Below, piece by piece: positions 51,705 through 61,281 of a stretch of 64,000 bases of DNA. Source of the stretch: an uncultured Latescibacterota bacterium (lineage in GTDB: Bacteria; Latescibacterota; UBA2968); contig OX638329.1 of the NCBI GenBank assembly GCA_951812755.1, forward strand, positions 3,170,522 to 3,234,521, given 5' to 3'. Position numbers and translations under genes: made by a program. The notes under the pieces were generated by a model. It saw only the letters and a list, made by a program, of their open reading frames with translations. It was not told the origin of the DNA and made no database searches. Within the stretch, counting starts at the first letter, position 1, and each line of letters begins with the position of its first letter.

Positions 51705-53243
51705 ATGTCTTTCAGACTTTGTCTATTTGCCTTGCTGATGGGGCCATTTGTATCCAGTGCTGCGTTTGCACAGGATACATCTTATGGAGAGTCGTCTGGG
51801 GTGATCCAGATGTTTATCGGAATATTGAATGACTATGTGGGCGGGGCAGCCAATCTTTTGTTTTCGGTTTTTTTCTTTGATTTTGGCATGGGCTTGCCAC
51901 TGATCATTATTGTGTTGGTCGGGGGTGGTGTCTATTATTCTTTTTATTTTGGCTGGATTACGTTTCGCGGATTCAAGCATTCGCTCAATGTGATTCGCGG
52001 GCGGTATGATCACCCCGATCATCCGGGTGAGATTTCACATTTTAAAGCATTGACCAGTGCGCTGTCTGCAACTGTGGGATTGGGGAATATTGCGGGTGTA
52101 GCTATTGCTGTGAGTGCAGGTGGTCCCGGTGCTGTTTTCTGGATGATTGTTACGGCATTTTTTGGCATGGCTTCAAAGCTGGCGTCCTGTACGCTGGCGG
52201 TGATGCACAGGAAAATCCATCCCGATGGTCGCGTGTCGGGTGGCCCGATGTATTATCTGGAGCACGGTCTCGGAGGAAAAGGTCTCAGGCTGTTGGGGCG
52301 TCCATTTGCCATCATTTTTGCCCTGTTGACGATTGGCGGGTCTCTGGGCGGCGGCAATATGTTTCAGGCAAATCAGACGGTTGAAATTCTCGGCACTGTG
52401 TCCGAAGGATTTAAGACATATAATTGGGTTATCGGGCTTTTAATGGCGTCGATGGTTGCTGTTGTCATTATTGGTGGTATTAAGCGCATTGGCAATGTAA
52501 CGTCTCGCGTTGTGCCCTTTATGTGTGGGCTATATGTTCTGACCGCAGTTTTGATTATTCTGACGAATATTACAGAAGTCCCTGGGCTTATTGCGAATAT
52601 TATTTCTCAGGCGTTTACGCCAGAAGCTATGTATGGTGGTTTCCTGGGAGTTCTGGTTCAGGGGGTGCGCAGGGCGGCTTTTTCAAATGAGGCTGGTCTG
52701 GGTTCTGCGGCATTTGCCCACGCGGCAGCGCAGACCGATGAACCCGCGCGTGAAGGTATGGTGGCGATGATCGGCCCTTTTATCGACACCGTTATTATAT
52801 GTTCGATGACGGCATTGGTTTGTATGATTACGGGTGCGTATCAGTTGGCTGAGTTTCAGGGACAGAGTGGGTCTATTGTGGGAGCCAAAATGACGGCTGC
52901 GGCATTTGATTCGTTTATTCCCGGGGCGCGTTATGTGCTCGCGGTTGCCGTGATGCTTTTTGCGTATTCGACGATGATCTCCTGGTCCTATTACGGCGAG
53001 CGTGCGTGGGAATATCTTTTTGGTATAAAATCCATTCTGGCTTATCGCATTATTTTTGTGTGTTTTGTGTTTATCGGGGCTGTTACGGCATTACAGAGTG
53101 TGCTCGATTTTTCCGATGCGATGATCCTCGGCATGGCATTCCCGAATATTATTGGCGGTATTATCTTGAGTCCACAGATCAAGGTTGTGCTCAAAGAATA
53201 CTGGGGACGTTACAAGGCGGGTGAGCTGACGGTGTACAAATGA
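51705..53243 (+). CDS. AGCS-family alanine/glycine:cation symporter, copy 1
   Basis: 512 residues. Sodium:amino-acid symporter of the AGCS family, with the family stretch around HFKALTSALSATVGLGNIAG and GGPGAVFWMIVTAFFGMASK, and later SNEAGLGSAAFAHAAA. The N-terminus (FALLMGPFVSSAAFAQ) looks like a cleavable signal peptide placed before the first transport helix, as in some AGCS members. AGGGAGG before ATG 51705 sets the start; longer frames reach back to 51576. A second, very similar gene follows. Confidence 0.9.
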   Translation: MSFRLCLFALLMGPFVSSAAFAQDTSYGESSGVIQMFIGILNDYVGGAANLLFSVFFFDFGMGLPLIIIVLVGGGVYYSFYFGWITFRGFKHSLNVIRGRYDHPDHPGEISHFKALTSALSATVGLGNIAGVAIAVSAGGPGAVFWMIVTAFFGMASKLASCTLAVMHRKIHPDGRVSGGPMYYLEHGLGGKGLRLLGRPFAIIFALLTIGGSLGGGNMFQANQTVEILGTVSEGFKTYNWVIGLLMASMVAVVIIGGIKRIGNVTSRVVPFMCGLYVLTAVLIILTNITEVPGLIANIISQAFTPEAMYGGFLGVLVQGVRRAAFSNEAGLGSAAFAHAAAQTDEPAREGMVAMIGPFIDTVIICSMTALVCMITGAYQLAEFQGQSGSIVGAKMTAAAFDSFIPGARYVLAVAVMLFAYSTMISWSYYGERAWEYLFGIKSILAYRIIFVCFVFIGAVTALQSVLDFSDAMILGMAFPNIIGGIILSPQIKVVLKEYWGRYKAGELTVYK

Positions 53244-53320
53244 CCCATGTCGCCAGTAGCCCTTGATGACGGGTATTTTTCGCATAGAGGCGTATAAATC
53301 AAAAGCTGAGGAATTTCCCA

Positions 53321-54871
53321 ATGTTTTTCAGGTGTTCTCGTTTCGCTTTTCTGATGGGACTATTTCTGTCCCGTGATGCATTTGCACAGGAAGCTTTGGC
53401 TGGCGAGTCGTCTGGCGCGATACAGATGGTTATTGACGTATTGAATGCAGGCTTAGGTGCGATAACCAATTTTCTATCTTCGATTATATTTTTTGATTTT
53501 GGCCTGGGTATTCCACTCGTCATTATTGTGCTCGTAGGTGGTGGCATTTATTACTCTTTTTATTTTCGCTGGATCTCTCTGCGCGGAATGAAACATTCGA
53601 TTGATGTGATTCGCGGAGGGTATGACAATCCGGATCATCCCGGTGAGATTTCGCATTTTAAGGCCCTGACCAGTGCGTTGTCTGCCACTGTGGGGCAGGG
53701 GAATATCGCGGGTGTAGCGATTGCTGTGAGTGCCGGTGGTCCCGGTGCTGTTTTCTGGATGATTGTCACAGCTTTTTTTGGTATGGCGTCCAAGTTTGTA
53801 TCCTGTACTCTGGCGGTGATGCACAGAAGAATCCATCCCGATGGGCGCGTGTCGGGTGGTCCGATGTACTATCTGGAACAGGGCTTAAAAGAAAAAGGAC
53901 TTGGGATTTTGGGGCGCGTGATGGCCGTGATTTTTGCCGTGTTGACAGTTGGCGGTTCTCTGGGCATCGGCAATATGTTTCAGGTGAATCAGACAGTTGA
54001 AATGCTCGGCACTGTATCCGAGGGATTTAAGACCTATAACTGGGTTATCGGGCTTTTAATGGCGGGGGTGGTGGGCGTTGTCATTAGTGGAGGCATCAAG
54101 CGCATTGGCTCTGTCGCCGCGGGCATTGTACCTTTCATGTGTGGATTGTACGTGCTCACATCTTTTCTCATTATTCTCGCGCGTATTACCGAATTGCCCC
54201 ATCTGATTGCGAATATCATTTCTCAGGCGTTTATACCTCAAGCTATCTATGGCGGCTTCATGGGGGGCCTGGTTCAAGGGGTACGCAGGGCGGCTTTTTC
54301 CAACGAAGCGGGGTTGGGGTCTGCGGCATTTGCCCATGCGGCAGCCAAAACCGATGAACCCGTGCGCCAGGGGATAGTGGCGATGATTGGACCGTTTATT
54401 GACACCGTTATTATATGTTTAATGACGGCACTTGTTTGTATGATTACGGGTGCGTATCAGTTGGCCGAATTTCAAGGACAAAGTGGGTATCTCGTGGGAA
54501 TCCAGATGACATCTGTGGCATTTGATTCGTTCGCGCCCGGGTCGCGTTATGTCATCGCAATTGTGGCAATGTTCTTTGCTTATACGACGGTGATCGCGTG
54601 GGCATATTACGGCGAGCGAGCGTGGGAATATCTTTTTGGATTGCGATCTACTCTGACGTATCGAATTGTTTTTGTATGCTTTGTATTTATCGGGTCTGTA
54701 ACTGCGCTAAAGAGTGTGGTCGATTTTTCCGACGCGATGATTTTTGCAATGGCGTTTCCGAATATTATCGGCTGTATTATTATGAGTCCGGAGATCAAAG
54801 ACAAGCTCAAAGAATACTGGGGGCGTTACAAGGCGGGTGAGATAGAGGCGTATCAGAGGGACACATATTGA
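53321..54871 (+). CDS. AGCS-family alanine/glycine:cation symporter, copy 2
   Basis: 516 residues, a tandem paralogue of copy 1, 77 bases downstream in the same direction, with the same signal-like N-terminus and family motifs. In the substrate-site stretch it reads SATVGQGNIAG where copy 1 has SATVGLGNIAG, and GGSLGIGNMFQVNQ where copy 1 has GGSLGGGNMFQANQ. Such changes could shift specificity after duplication. Likely cotranscribed with copy 1 and ended by the hairpin at 54886-54927. Confidence 0.9.
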   Translation: MFFRCSRFAFLMGLFLSRDAFAQEALAGESSGAIQMVIDVLNAGLGAITNFLSSIIFFDFGLGIPLVIIVLVGGGIYYSFYFRWISLRGMKHSIDVIRGGYDNPDHPGEISHFKALTSALSATVGQGNIAGVAIAVSAGGPGAVFWMIVTAFFGMASKFVSCTLAVMHRRIHPDGRVSGGPMYYLEQGLKEKGLGILGRVMAVIFAVLTVGGSLGIGNMFQVNQTVEMLGTVSEGFKTYNWVIGLLMAGVVGVVISGGIKRIGSVAAGIVPFMCGLYVLTSFLIILARITELPHLIANIISQAFIPQAIYGGFMGGLVQGVRRAAFSNEAGLGSAAFAHAAAKTDEPVRQGIVAMIGPFIDTVIICLMTALVCMITGAYQLAEFQGQSGYLVGIQMTSVAFDSFAPGSRYVIAIVAMFFAYTTVIAWAYYGERAWEYLFGLRSTLTYRIVFVCFVFIGSVTALKSVVDFSDAMIFAMAFPNIIGCIIMSPEIKDKLKEYWGRYKAGEIEAYQRDTY

Positions 54872-54885
54872 TAACTTATACCGGC

Positions 54886-54927
54886 ACACAAAACGGGTTG
54901 ACCATCACAGGTGAACCCGTTTTGTGT
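54886..54927 (+). terminator. Hairpin after the AGCS pair
   Basis: ACACAAAACGGGTT (54886-54899) pairs exactly with its complement at 54914-54927, with a further ACC/GGT inside. No T-run follows, so it is strong but not a classic terminator. Confidence 0.6.
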
Positions 54928-54949
54928 GTACTGAAAAGGCGAAAGACGA

Positions 54950-56104
54950 GTGGACAATTTTTCAAATATCGCTGTGATTGGTGCGGGTATCGTGGGGGCT
55001 TCAATCGCATTTCACCTGGCGAGACGCGGTGCAAAGGTCACGCTGATCGATGCAAGTGAACCCGGAAAGAGGTCAGAAGTTCAGCCAGCAACTGCTGTGT
55101 CCTTTGCATGGATGAATGCACGCGATAAAGATCCCAGACATTATCATCTTTTTAATCGGCGTTCGCTGGATATGTGGGCGCGATTTGTTCAACGACTGGG
55201 CATACAGAAAAGCGCGACATGGGGCGGCGAATTGCGATGGGCTTCTACGGATGATGGGGCGCGGGAGATTGTGGCGCGCGCGGGCGTTTTGCAGTCGTGG
55301 GGATATCCCATCCGCCTGCTGAATGGGGAGGAGGTTGAAGCATTAGAGCCGCGTTTGAAGCCGGGCGTTGTGACGGCTGCTTCTTATACGGATATAGAAG
55401 GACACGCAGATACGGGGGCTGTTGTTGAGGCTTGTGTTGAACGGTTGAAGGAATGGGGTGCGGATATTTTTTTTCAGACGCGCGTCATAGGGCTGGCGCG
55501 TTCGGGGTCGGATATAGCGGCTGTGGTGACAGATAGGGGAGAGATTGCGTGTGATGCTGTCGTGCTTGCTGGAGGGGCAGATACAGCGGCACTTGCGGCA
55601 ATGGCAGATATTGATGTGCCTATGTATTACACATTTGGATGTACGATTTTGACAGAGCCTGTGCCACCTGTTTTTGAAACCGTATCGGTGGTGCATTCGC
55701 CCCGCGATCGCCCTCCGCAGACCAATTTCAGGCAGTTGCCCAATGGTTCGGTGATGCTTCACGGCGGGGCGCATGGTCGCGTGTACGATGGCGGTTCGCT
55801 TGGGCAGTCCGATGAAGAAGTTCAGCAGGTGGTCGATGCCGGGGCGCTTTTTTTGCCGGCAATTGAAGGCGTGCCCATACGCGAGGTGCGGCGCGGGCGA
55901 CGGCCTATTCCGAAGGATGGACACCCGATTCTCGGATTTTCTCAGAGGGTTCCAAATCTCTATTTGTCTGTGACACACAGCGGAGTGACGCTCGCGCCTT
56001 TAATTGGTGAATGCGCGGCGATTGAGATTTTGGATGGTGCTCAGATAGATTTTTTGGCGCGATATCGTCTCGAGCGGTTTGGATCCGCAGATGGACGCAG
56101 ATAG
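54950..56104 (+). CDS. FAD-dependent oxidoreductase, DAO/glycine-oxidase-like
   Basis: 384 residues. The dinucleotide motif VIGAGIVGASIAFHLARRG lies at the N-terminus and the C-terminal DAO motif around SVTHSGVTLAPLIGECAA near 345-365. Members oxidise amines, D-amino acids or sarcosine-like compounds and reduce FAD; the substrate is not evident. It follows two AGCS amino-acid symporters in the same direction, so an amino-acid substrate is plausible. Start is GTG at 54950. The final GSADGRR overlaps a dispersed repeat. Confidence 0.85.
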   Translation: MDNFSNIAVIGAGIVGASIAFHLARRGAKVTLIDASEPGKRSEVQPATAVSFAWMNARDKDPRHYHLFNRRSLDMWARFVQRLGIQKSATWGGELRWASTDDGAREIVARAGVLQSWGYPIRLLNGEEVEALEPRLKPGVVTAASYTDIEGHADTGAVVEACVERLKEWGADIFFQTRVIGLARSGSDIAAVVTDRGEIACDAVVLAGGADTAALAAMADIDVPMYYTFGCTILTEPVPPVFETVSVVHSPRDRPPQTNFRQLPNGSVMLHGGAHGRVYDGGSLGQSDEEVQQVVDAGALFLPAIEGVPIREVRRGRRPIPKDGHPILGFSQRVPNLYLSVTHSGVTLAPLIGECAAIEILDGAQIDFLARYRLERFGSADGRR

Positions 56105-56114
56105 ACGCAGATGA
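56082..56114. repeat. CGCAGAT dispersed repeat at the oxidoreductase 3' end
   Basis: CGCAGATGGACGCAGATAGA plus CGCAGATGAG, three 10-base units that include the last codons and stop of the gene. A more divergent relative of the AACACAGAT repeat. Confidence 0.55.
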
Positions 56115-56143
56115 GAGGCGAGGGATAGACTTTCGGAATTGCT

Positions 56144-56638
56144 ATGACGAGCGATTTTCACATTGAACCCGTGTCCGTTGGAGCACGCGAGCAATTTCGC
56201 GCTATGGCCGAGGCTTATTGGCGCGATTTAATGCCCGATGCAGAGGTGTGTAAGTCGCGGGAATCGCGCGATTCTTTTTTTCAAGAGACGTTTACATGGA
56301 CGGGCGGCAATCGACATCCCCATTGGGCACTTATTGAGAAACAGCCGGTTGGGTTTGTCTCTTTTGAGATTGAAGGTACGACCGCTTATGTACACGATTT
56401 TTATATTGCTACGGAATACCGGTGCAAGGGATATGGATCAAAAATGGCGGGCTGGATGTTGGAATACTTCGATGAGATGGGCATTCGGCAATTGGATCTC
56501 AATGTGCGCCGAGACAATCCGAATGCCCTGTCTTTTTGGGAGGCTCAAGGATTTGGTATCGCGGGATACCGTCTGCGAATGTACCGCGACCCAGAAACTG
56601 GTATGCCTTATAAAGGCGTTCTGTCTTCTGATTTTTAA
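56144..56638 (+). CDS. GNAT-family N-acetyltransferase
   Basis: 164 residues of the GNAT fold. The acetyl-CoA loop is around residues 84-100 (YIATEYRCKGYGSKMAGWML, with R/Q-x-x-G-x-G as RCKGYG), and the closing strand is LDLNVRRDNPNALSFWEAQGF. It transfers an acetyl group to an amine; the substrate is unknown. It starts 40 bases after the oxidoreductase and is probably in the same transcript. Confidence 0.88.
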   Translation: MTSDFHIEPVSVGAREQFRAMAEAYWRDLMPDAEVCKSRESRDSFFQETFTWTGGNRHPHWALIEKQPVGFVSFEIEGTTAYVHDFYIATEYRCKGYGSKMAGWMLEYFDEMGIRQLDLNVRRDNPNALSFWEAQGFGIAGYRLRMYRDPETGMPYKGVLSSDF

Positions 56639-56692
56639 AAATAGCGTTCTTGTAAGGTGAGAGGTCTTTCAAAAAAGTTTTATTAACTTAAT

Positions 56693-56741
56693 CCAGAAGG
56701 TTTTAGTTGTCATTGCGGCAGGGTGTTAGCCGCAATCCAGT
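56693..56741. repeat. REP-like palindrome, second copy
   Basis: CCAGAAGGTTTT then a hairpin, ATTGCGGC (56712-56719) with GCCGCAAT (56729-56736), in the gap between two convergent genes. Same unit as in the mazF insertion at 37109-37240. Confidence 0.75.
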
Positions 56742-56748
56742 CCTAACA

Positions 56749-57228
56749 TCAGGCATTTGCGACTTCCATTATTGCAGAAAGAAATTCTTCCTTTTCAAGT
56801 TCAATATACTTGATGTCCGGAGGCCGCGTCGCAATCTTCCATGCACACTCTTCCAAAGTTGGCTCATCCTTTACTCTGACCAGGGATTCTTGCATGATGA
56901 CGCGGATGGGAGAAGAATCTGTTTTCGGAACGAGAACGAATCTGACCGTGCCGTGTGGTCCGTGCATATCTACACGACCTTTAGCACCAATCAGATTGGT
57001 ACCGATGGGATCGAAACCGATGTAGTCCTCATTGATGTGCTTTGTGGTCCATCTGATATGTATTTTCTCTTCTTCGATGTATTTCTGAAGAAATCCCAGA
57101 GCCAACTTGTAGAATCTATCAAGATGCTTTATCCAATCTTCGCGTCTTTGGGGCCAGTTCATTGACTGTGCTTGCTCTGCCTCGGCGATCTGTTGATCTA
57201 CAAAATCATCGAAAGATATGTCTGCCAT
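56749..57228 (-). CDS. Hypothetical protein
   Basis: 159 residues that I do not recognise. AAGGAGG five bases before the ATG, and a normal codon pattern, say it is real. The N-terminal half is helical and charged (MADISFDDFVDQQIAEAEQAQ, WPQRREDWIKHLDRFYKLAL), and the C-terminal half is predicted beta (GRVDMHGPHGTVRFVLVPK, followed by VIMQESLVRVKDEPTLEECAWKIATRPP as region only). No signal peptide or membrane segment. It is the same direction as, and 24 bases after, a Gfo/Idh/MocA gene. Confidence 0.7.
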   Translation of the reverse strand: MADISFDDFVDQQIAEAEQAQSMNWPQRREDWIKHLDRFYKLALGFLQKYIEEEKIHIRWTTKHINEDYIGFDPIGTNLIGAKGRVDMHGPHGTVRFVLVPKTDSSPIRVIMQESLVRVKDEPTLEECAWKIATRPPDIKYIELEKEEFLSAIMEVANA

Positions 57229-57252
57229 TGTGGCCTCCTTCCTATTCTCTCT

Positions 57253-58230
57253 TCACATATCCGATATCTGAACCACTTCGCCCGTTTCTATTGATCGGTT
57301 TACGGCCATGACGACTTCCTGTGTTTTAACGGCATCGGCGTACGTGGTTTTGAGTGATGAGTCGTCGCCTTTTCGCACGGCATCTATGAAATCATTGTCC
57401 ATATCTTGCCAGAAATCGTTTTGCACTTCGACCAGTTCTGAATTGCCATTTTGAATGATGGTGATGGATCTGCGCTCGCGATATTCGATGTTCATGTCTT
57501 TGGTGAAGATGTCAATGCCGCCTCTGCCGCGTCCTCCGGATAGAAAACACGCGGAGAAGATCGTGGTGGCCAGACCGTTTTCAAAAACGAGCGTGGCTGC
57601 ACTGCTGTCTTCGATGTTGTAGTCGGGCACATCGGTCATCAATCCCGTGCGCCCAGCCGCATAGACGGATTTTACGTCGCCAAAGAGATACCGCGCCGTA
57701 TCGGTGACGTGAATGGTTTGCTCAATGGCCTGTCCGCCCGACATTTCTTTGCGCCGCCACCAGGGCACCTGGGGCATCCCGCCCATCCAGTATCCCATTG
57801 CCAGGCCAACGGGGCGATCTTTGAGCAGGTCTTTTGTCTGCGCGATAATGTCTAAATAGCGCCCTTGAAATCCAACGCACGATACCACGTTGTTTTTACG
57901 AATGGCAGCATCGACTTCGCGGGCTTTTTCCATTGTGACAGACACGGGTTTTTCCACGAAGAGGGCAATGCCTTTTTCGGCTGCCATGATTTCCTGGTCT
58001 TCGTGCGCAAAGGGCGGAATGCACACGTATAGCGCGTCCATTTCTTCGTTTTCGAGCATTGTTTTATAATCTGTATAAACAACTGCATTCCATTCTTCGG
58101 CGGCTTCTGCGACGCGGTCTTTTTCGAGGTCGCACATTGCCACCACTTCTACGTCATCCATATTTTTGAGATGTTTCCGGTGGGGGCGTGAAATGCCGCC
58201 AGTTCCGATAAATCCGACTTTTACAGCCAT
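57253..58230 (-). CDS. Gfo/Idh/MocA-family oxidoreductase
   Basis: 325 residues. The NAD(P) motif is GFIGTGGISRPH (6-17), the EKP motif with the catalytic Lys is at 93-95 (VEKPVSV), and a His near 174 (EQTIHVTDTARYLF) fits the family. Members oxidise or reduce sugars, inositols or related polyols. AAAGGA precedes the ATG. It is followed, in the same direction, by the hypothetical gene, and it lies downstream of a terminator. Confidence 0.92.
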   Translation of the reverse strand: MAVKVGFIGTGGISRPHRKHLKNMDDVEVVAMCDLEKDRVAEAAEEWNAVVYTDYKTMLENEEMDALYVCIPPFAHEDQEIMAAEKGIALFVEKPVSVTMEKAREVDAAIRKNNVVSCVGFQGRYLDIIAQTKDLLKDRPVGLAMGYWMGGMPQVPWWRRKEMSGGQAIEQTIHVTDTARYLFGDVKSVYAAGRTGLMTDVPDYNIEDSSAATLVFENGLATTIFSACFLSGGRGRGGIDIFTKDMNIEYRERRSITIIQNGNSELVEVQNDFWQDMDNDFIDAVRKGDDSSLKTTYADAVKTQEVVMAVNRSIETGEVVQISDM

Positions 58231-58255
58231 TTTTTTCCTTTCTGTAGAGTCCTAA

Positions 58256-58294
58256 AAAACACGGATAGACAGAATTATTCCGTCTATCCATGTT
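58256..58294 (-). terminator. Intrinsic terminator of the UPF0182 gene
   Basis: GGATAGAC (58263-58270) pairs with GTCTATCC (58282-58289), extended by outer bases; on the minus strand GTGTTTTTTA follows. Confidence 0.85.
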
Positions 58295-58319
58295 TGAACT
58301 GAGAAAATGGGTGGAACGA

Positions 58320-61127
58320 TTATTGCTCCAGTGTCTTTTTCAATTCGAGAATCGATTGTTCCAACTGTTTCATTGCTTCGCCCGCAGTTGTCCAATCCCA
58401 CTTTTGAAGGGATTCCCGCACGCGCTGGAATTGCATATCTGCTTCTGAAGCCAACGTTGCTGCGGTGCGTTCAGCGGGTTGTTCTGATGTGGTCGCGGAT
58501 ATCTCTTCAGAACTTGAAGAGTCCAGGGTTTTTCCTGCGCCAGTGCCAAACAGGTCGTTGAGGGCATCTTCAAACGTATCGCGCATGATGACCTGTCCGC
58601 CAAAGGCGACGATTACTTGCTTGAGTTCGGGGATGGCCGTACTTTGCTGGAGTTGACGCGGTGGTTGTCCTTGCTGAGGCTGTCCACCGCCTTCGCCCTC
58701 AAAGCCCTGTTGTTGGAATTGCTCGGATTCCTGGCGGGCTTGCAGGTAGATGGGTTCAACGTATAGGAAGGATGATTCGATAGGCACGGCCAAAAGATTT
58801 CCGCGAATGACTTCGGAGCCGCCCTGTCCCCACAAGGTGAGTTGACTCGATATATCTGGCTGCTGATCGATGCGGGCTTCAAGTTGCATGGGACCAAAGA
58901 TGAGTTTTTCTTTGGGCAAGGAATAGACCAACAAGTCGCCGTAGTTTTCTCCATCACATCGCGCGGCCAACCAGCCGATCATGTTGTCCTTTTTGGCGGG
59001 TGTGAAGGGTACGAGCAGCAGAAACTCTTCGCGTTGTTCGCCGGGCAATTTGACGATGATATAATACGGTTCCATAGGCTGTGTGCGGTCGTTTTGACCG
59101 TAGATTTCATTTGGAATTTCCCACAGGTCTTCCTGGTTGTAAAACACCTGTGCTTCCTGCATATGATATTCGCGATACATCGTCGCTTGAATGCGGAAGA
59201 GGTCAACGGGATACCGCACATGGGCGCGCAAATCAGCAGGCATGGTATCAATTGATTTGAACAGGGTAGGAAATATCGCGGCATAAGCGGCAATTACGGG
59301 TTCATCCTCGGCCTGATAAAAGGTGACAGAACCGTGATAGGCATCCATAACGACCTTGACCGCATTGCGGATGTAGTTGATCTGGGACCGTCCCATGCGT
59401 TTGGAATAGGGATACATGTTGGTGGTTGTGTACGCATCTAAAATCCAGTACAAACGCCCTTCGGAGATAACGAGATAGGGGTCGGAGTCGAAGAAGAGGA
59501 AGGGCGCGATCTCGCGTGCGCGTTGGGCGATCTGCCGATGGTACATAATTTTGCTCTCAGATAGCATGTAGCTACTCAAGAGCAAATTGGGGTCCATCAT
59601 GCGAATGGTAAATGCCAGGCGTTTGATAAAACTGCCCATGGGCACCCCGCCTTTGCCCTCGTAGGTGGTAAACGCATTGCCATCGCGCCGGGGATAGTCA
59701 AATTCATCGGCGCTGGTTTTGACGACTACGTTGCCGTAGGTGCGTTCGCCATAGTAGATTTCCGGACGGGAAATTTGTAGCTCTGTCGCGTCGGCCACTG
59801 GGGGAATATCTTTGATCATAAAAGCGGGCAAGCCCTCGGGGGAGACGTGTGTAACCGGGCTCATCGCAACGCCGTATCCGTGTGTATATTGCAGGGTTTC
59901 ATTGACCCAGTTGCGCGCCTGAGGAGGCAATCGATTGGTGTCGAGTTCGCGCCCCGAGAGCATCACCTGTTGATATACACCGTCAATAGTGTAGCGGTCA
60001 ACATCAATGCCGGGAAAGACATAATAGGGACGAATTTCCTGAATTTGCTGATAGGTTTGCACCATTGGGCGTTCATCCCAGATGCGGACGTTGCGAATGG
60101 TCAAAGGATTGGCGGCAATGTCTGCTGCGGTGAGGTTCTCAGATGCTTCAAAGGGCTGTTCCACAATTCTGTCGAGCGCGTAAGCTTTTCGCGTGAAATC
60201 GATGTTATTTTTGATGTAGGGGGTTTCGCGCTGGAGTTCGGTGGGATCTACGATGAGTTTTTGCACAATTGCACCTGGAATACTGCCCAGCCCGATTGTT
60301 CCAACGAGAAAGACGCCAACACCGATGAGAAGCGGACGCGCTTCACGTGCTTTGATATTTCTCAAGAGCATGATGCCCGTTGCGACAAAGGCAATGATGA
60401 GGATCCAATATATCCAGCGTTGAACGTTGACATCGACAAATCCCGCACCGAAAGCGACATTGCCCTGAGAATAGAGCAGGCCGTAGATTTTGAGGTAATA
60501 ATTGACAGCGGAAAACAGCAAGAATAGCCCGGCCAGAGCCGACAGGTGTGCGACGGGTCGCGGCATGACCTGAATGCGTTCCTGCAGGCGAATACCGCCT
60601 GTGGCCATGTAAATAACCCCTGATGCCAGGGCTGATACGATTACTGTGCCGATGAAAAAACCGACTGTAAACTGATAAAAGGGCAATGCAAAGACATAAA
60701 ATCCAACGTCGCGTCCAAAAATGGGATCGGAAGTGCCAAATGATCCGCCGTACCAGTAACGCAACAGGGTGGGCCATTGTGAGGAGCCGACATTGCCCAT
60801 AATGAGGACGAGGACTGCGGCGATTAACAAATAGCCAGTATTTGAGCGCAACAGGCTTGCGCCGGGCATTTCGCCTTCATAAAGTGAGGCGTCTGCTTCG
60901 AGCGCGGAGCGGGTGAATCGACCGACATAATGGAGATTGATTCCAATGACTACAGCGGCAATCAGACCGTAAAATATGCCGGATAGGAAACGCGCTTTCA
61001 GGGTGGTCCAGAAGACAGCCTGAAAATCGAGACTCGAGAACCACAGCCAGTCGGTATAATAGGATGATAACCACGCGAACCCGATGACAATGACAAATAT
61101 GGTTGGGATTAAAAACTTGCGTTGCAT
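58320..61127 (-). CDS. UPF0182-family large membrane protein
   Basis: 935 residues. The first 300 hold seven or so membrane segments (for example FVIVIGFAWLSSYYTDWLWF, ALPFYQFTVGFF, RPLLIGVGVFLVG), and the rest is a large extracytoplasmic domain (YIKNNIDFTRKAY, DPFL-type stretches, PMGSFIKRLAFTIRM). Matches the UPF0182/COG1615 family by these patterns. Function is not established. A low-complexity acidic, Gln-rich tail follows (GQPQQGQPPRQLQQS, residues about 785-805) and a helical C-terminus. AAGGG precedes the ATG. Confidence 0.88.
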   Translation of the reverse strand: MQRKFLIPTIFVIVIGFAWLSSYYTDWLWFSSLDFQAVFWTTLKARFLSGIFYGLIAAVVIGINLHYVGRFTRSALEADASLYEGEMPGASLLRSNTGYLLIAAVLVLIMGNVGSSQWPTLLRYWYGGSFGTSDPIFGRDVGFYVFALPFYQFTVGFFIGTVIVSALASGVIYMATGGIRLQERIQVMPRPVAHLSALAGLFLLFSAVNYYLKIYGLLYSQGNVAFGAGFVDVNVQRWIYWILIIAFVATGIMLLRNIKAREARPLLIGVGVFLVGTIGLGSIPGAIVQKLIVDPTELQRETPYIKNNIDFTRKAYALDRIVEQPFEASENLTAADIAANPLTIRNVRIWDERPMVQTYQQIQEIRPYYVFPGIDVDRYTIDGVYQQVMLSGRELDTNRLPPQARNWVNETLQYTHGYGVAMSPVTHVSPEGLPAFMIKDIPPVADATELQISRPEIYYGERTYGNVVVKTSADEFDYPRRDGNAFTTYEGKGGVPMGSFIKRLAFTIRMMDPNLLLSSYMLSESKIMYHRQIAQRAREIAPFLFFDSDPYLVISEGRLYWILDAYTTTNMYPYSKRMGRSQINYIRNAVKVVMDAYHGSVTFYQAEDEPVIAAYAAIFPTLFKSIDTMPADLRAHVRYPVDLFRIQATMYREYHMQEAQVFYNQEDLWEIPNEIYGQNDRTQPMEPYYIIVKLPGEQREEFLLLVPFTPAKKDNMIGWLAARCDGENYGDLLVYSLPKEKLIFGPMQLEARIDQQPDISSQLTLWGQGGSEVIRGNLLAVPIESSFLYVEPIYLQARQESEQFQQQGFEGEGGGQPQQGQPPRQLQQSTAIPELKQVIVAFGGQVIMRDTFEDALNDLFGTGAGKTLDSSSSEEISATTSEQPAERTAATLASEADMQFQRVRESLQKWDWTTAGEAMKQLEQSILELKKTLEQ

Positions 61128-61281
61128 AAAATATGCCCTTTATAAAAATAGTGACCGAGACATCTCGCAGAACTGTTTCAGTCAAAAGGTGTATAATGCG
61201 ATAGCGAATAATTTCAGGATGTTAAGTAAAGTAAAAAAGAATCATTTGTCACTTAAAAACACAAGCGATTAGCGGTTAGCT

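Noticed and set aside
56743-56758. TAACATCAGG near the hypothetical gene end as a solo MITE end
   Set aside because: Only about ten bases match MITE copy C and there is no partner end; too short to call.
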